A DNA stretch of 7,635 nt, taken from NCBI GenBank assembly GCA_023436685.1, contig JAEZIL010000268.1, positions 1 to 7,635 of the forward strand. The letters run 5' to 3'. Below the pieces are notes generated by a model. It saw only the letters and a list, made by a program, of their open reading frames with translations, was not told where the DNA came from and did not search any database. Positions 6,206 to 7,635 of the stretch are shown here, one piece after another. Position 1 is the stretch's first letter. Each line of letters begins with the position of its first letter. The DNA comes from Bacteroidota bacterium. Lineage in GTDB: Bacteria > Bacteroidota > Bacteroidia > Chitinophagales > Chitinophagaceae. The position numbers and the translations under genes are program-made.

Positions 6206-7635
6206 ATGTCCGTTCCTACACAGATAGTTGAAGACGTAGTTATCAAATTTGCCGGCGACAGTGGTGATGGCATGCAGCTGACAGGTAGCCAGTTTACAAA
6301 TAATACGGCTTTAATAGGTAATGACCTTTCTACTTTCCCCGATTTCCCGGCTGAAATACGTGCCCCAATAGGTACTTTACCCGGCGTTAGTGGTTTCCAG
6401 CTGCATTTTTCCAGCCAGCGTATATTTACCCCCGGTGATAATTGCGATGTACTGGTTGCTATGAACGCTGCTGCTTTGAAGGTGAACCTGAAAGGCCTGA
6501 AGCCAGGCGGTATAATCATTGCCAATACAGATGGCTTTGACAGCAAGAACCTTCGCCTGGCCAACTACCCCGATGGCATAAATCCTTTGGAAGATGGCAG
6601 CCTTGCCGGTTATGAGCTGCACAAAATAGATGTGACCAAGCTTACCCGCGAAGCGCTGAAAGACATACAAATGGGTGTAAAGGAGAAAGACCGTGCGAAG
6701 AACATGTTCGTACTGGGCTTTTTATATTGGTTGTACAACCGCGATCTAACCAGCACTTTTTCTTTCCTGCATGATAAGTTCAGCAAGCGCCCTGAAATAT
6801 TGGATAGCAATATTAAAGCACTACAGGCGGGGTATAATTATGGCGATACTGTTGAAGCCTTTACTACCCGCTTCAAGGTTGAAAAAGCTAAACTACCTGC
6901 GGGTAAATACCGCAGCATAACCGGAAACACCGCCTTAGCTTATGGACTTGTAGCTGCTGCAGAAAAATCCGCACTGCCCATGTTCCTGGGTACTTACCCT
7001 ATTACCCCGGCATCAGATATACTGCACGAGCTTTCGCGCTATAAAAATTTCAACATACGCACATTCCAGGCCGAAGACGAGATAGCGGGTATTACTTCTG
7101 CTATTGGCGCCGCTTATGGTGGTAGCCTGGGTGTTACTACTACTTCAGGGCCAGGTATGGCTTTGAAAACCGAGGCCATGGGCCTGGCAGTGATGTTGGA
7201 GATACCGCTGCTAATAGTAAACATACAACGTGGCGGCCCTTCAACCGGCTTGCCAACCAAAACCGAACAGAGCGATTTGCTGCAGGCATATTATGGCCGT
7301 AATGGCGAATGCCCGATGCCTGTGATATCCGCTTCAACACCCAGCGATTGCTTTTTCGCAGTGTACGAAGCAGTACGTATTGCAGTACAACACATGACCC
7401 CCGTTATTTTTCTAAGTGATGGATATATAGCTAATGGGGCTGAGCCTTGGAAGTATCCGCAAAGCAGCGACCTGAAACCTATTGAGGTAAACTTCAAAAA
7501 AGGGTTGGCTGAAGGCGAAGAGAAATTCATGCCTTATAAACGCGATGAAAAACTGGTACGACCATGGGCAGTACCCGGTACCGCCGGCCTGGAGCACCGC
7601 ATTGGCGGGTTGGAGAAAGAAGATATAACCGGTAA
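6206..7635 (+). CDS. korA: 2-oxoacid:acceptor oxidoreductase, fused gamma-alpha subunit (KorA type), 3'-truncated
   Basis: Subunit of a thiamine-diphosphate-dependent 2-oxoacid:ferredoxin oxidoreductase, most likely acting on 2-oxoglutarate (2-oxoacid + CoA to acyl-CoA + CO2 + reduced ferredoxin); cytoplasmic. The frame is open for 476 codons to the window end without a stop. Such fused subunits are usually about 600-620 residues, so roughly 130 are missing. Residues 11-195 are the gamma (POR) domain, opening with FAGDSGDGMQLTG (15-27). From about 235 the alpha (POR_N) domain has TYPITPASD (263-271), the conserved acidic FQAEDE (287-292), TTSGPGMALKTEAMGLAVML (312-331), and the strong signature NIQRGGPSTGLPTKTEQSD (339-357). 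The start ATG at 6206 gives MSVPTQIVEDVVIKF, follows an AT-rich leader without Shine-Dalgarno, and lies 19 nt after a perfect TAnnTTTG box. The beta subunit (korB), which completes the TPP site, is expected just downstream but lies outside the window. The family is sure; 2-oxoglutarate specificity is inferred from resemblance to Bacteroidota KorA. Confidence 0.95.
   Translation, partial: MSVPTQIVEDVVIKFAGDSGDGMQLTGSQFTNNTALIGNDLSTFPDFPAEIRAPIGTLPGVSGFQLHFSSQRIFTPGDNCDVLVAMNAAALKVNLKGLKPGGIIIANTDGFDSKNLRLANYPDGINPLEDGSLAGYELHKIDVTKLTREALKDIQMGVKEKDRAKNMFVLGFLYWLYNRDLTSTFSFLHDKFSKRPEILDSNIKALQAGYNYGDTVEAFTTRFKVEKAKLPAGKYRSITGNTALAYGLVAAAEKSALPMFLGTYPITPASDILHELSRYKNFNIRTFQAEDEIAGITSAIGAAYGGSLGVTTTSGPGMALKTEAMGLAVMLEIPLLIVNIQRGGPSTGLPTKTEQSDLLQAYYGRNGECPMPVISASTPSDCFFAVYEAVRIAVQHMTPVIFLSDGYIANGAEPWKYPQSSDLKPIEVNFKKGLAEGEEKFMPYKRDEKLVRPWAVPGTAGLEHRIGGLEKEDITG

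Noticed and set aside
6178..6564. Minus-strand open frame of 128 codons opposite korA
   Set aside because: It is antisense to the strongly conserved gamma domain of korA and spans its promoter. The translation is low in recognisable structure.

Overview
The window looks like ordinary chromosomal DNA from a member of the Bacteroidota, probably a Chitinophaga/Sphingobacteria-type lineage. The evidence is threefold. First, both genes that begin at the one divergent intergenic region have a TAnnTTTG -7 box and no Shine-Dalgarno sequence. Second, DNA polymerase I and the fused 2-oxoacid oxidoreductase subunit have the form typical of that phylum. Third, the secreted protein has a signal peptide ending in SSA|Q. 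No tRNA, rRNA, insertion sequence, CRISPR array or phage gene was seen.

Layout: positions 2-2455 (+) hold most of polA, cut at its 5' end. Three minus-strand genes follow from 5988 down to 2452, tightly packed and probably one operon. In order of transcription they are a secreted von Willebrand factor A (VWA) protein, a small GNAT N-acetyltransferase, and a larger GNAT/FemAB-like acyltransferase of unknown substrate. The junctions overlap by 1 nt (or 4 nt with an alternative start) and by 14 nt. The last gene meets polA tail to tail, and the two stop codons share a CTAG. A 217-bp divergent intergenic region (5989-6205) separates the operon from a plus-strand korA-like gene that runs off the right end.

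Function: polA (repair and Okazaki processing) and korA (2-oxoacid to acyl-CoA with reduced ferredoxin) are housekeeping genes unrelated to the operon between them. The operon is the less understood part. Its first product should be exported and carries a metal-binding VWA domain, a long Pro/Lys-rich linker and three related C-terminal beta-type repeats. The other two products look cytoplasmic. Whether the three act together is inference from overlap and co-orientation only. Nothing in the window proves a new biological system; the VWA-GNAT-FemAB-like operon is the best candidate for follow-up.
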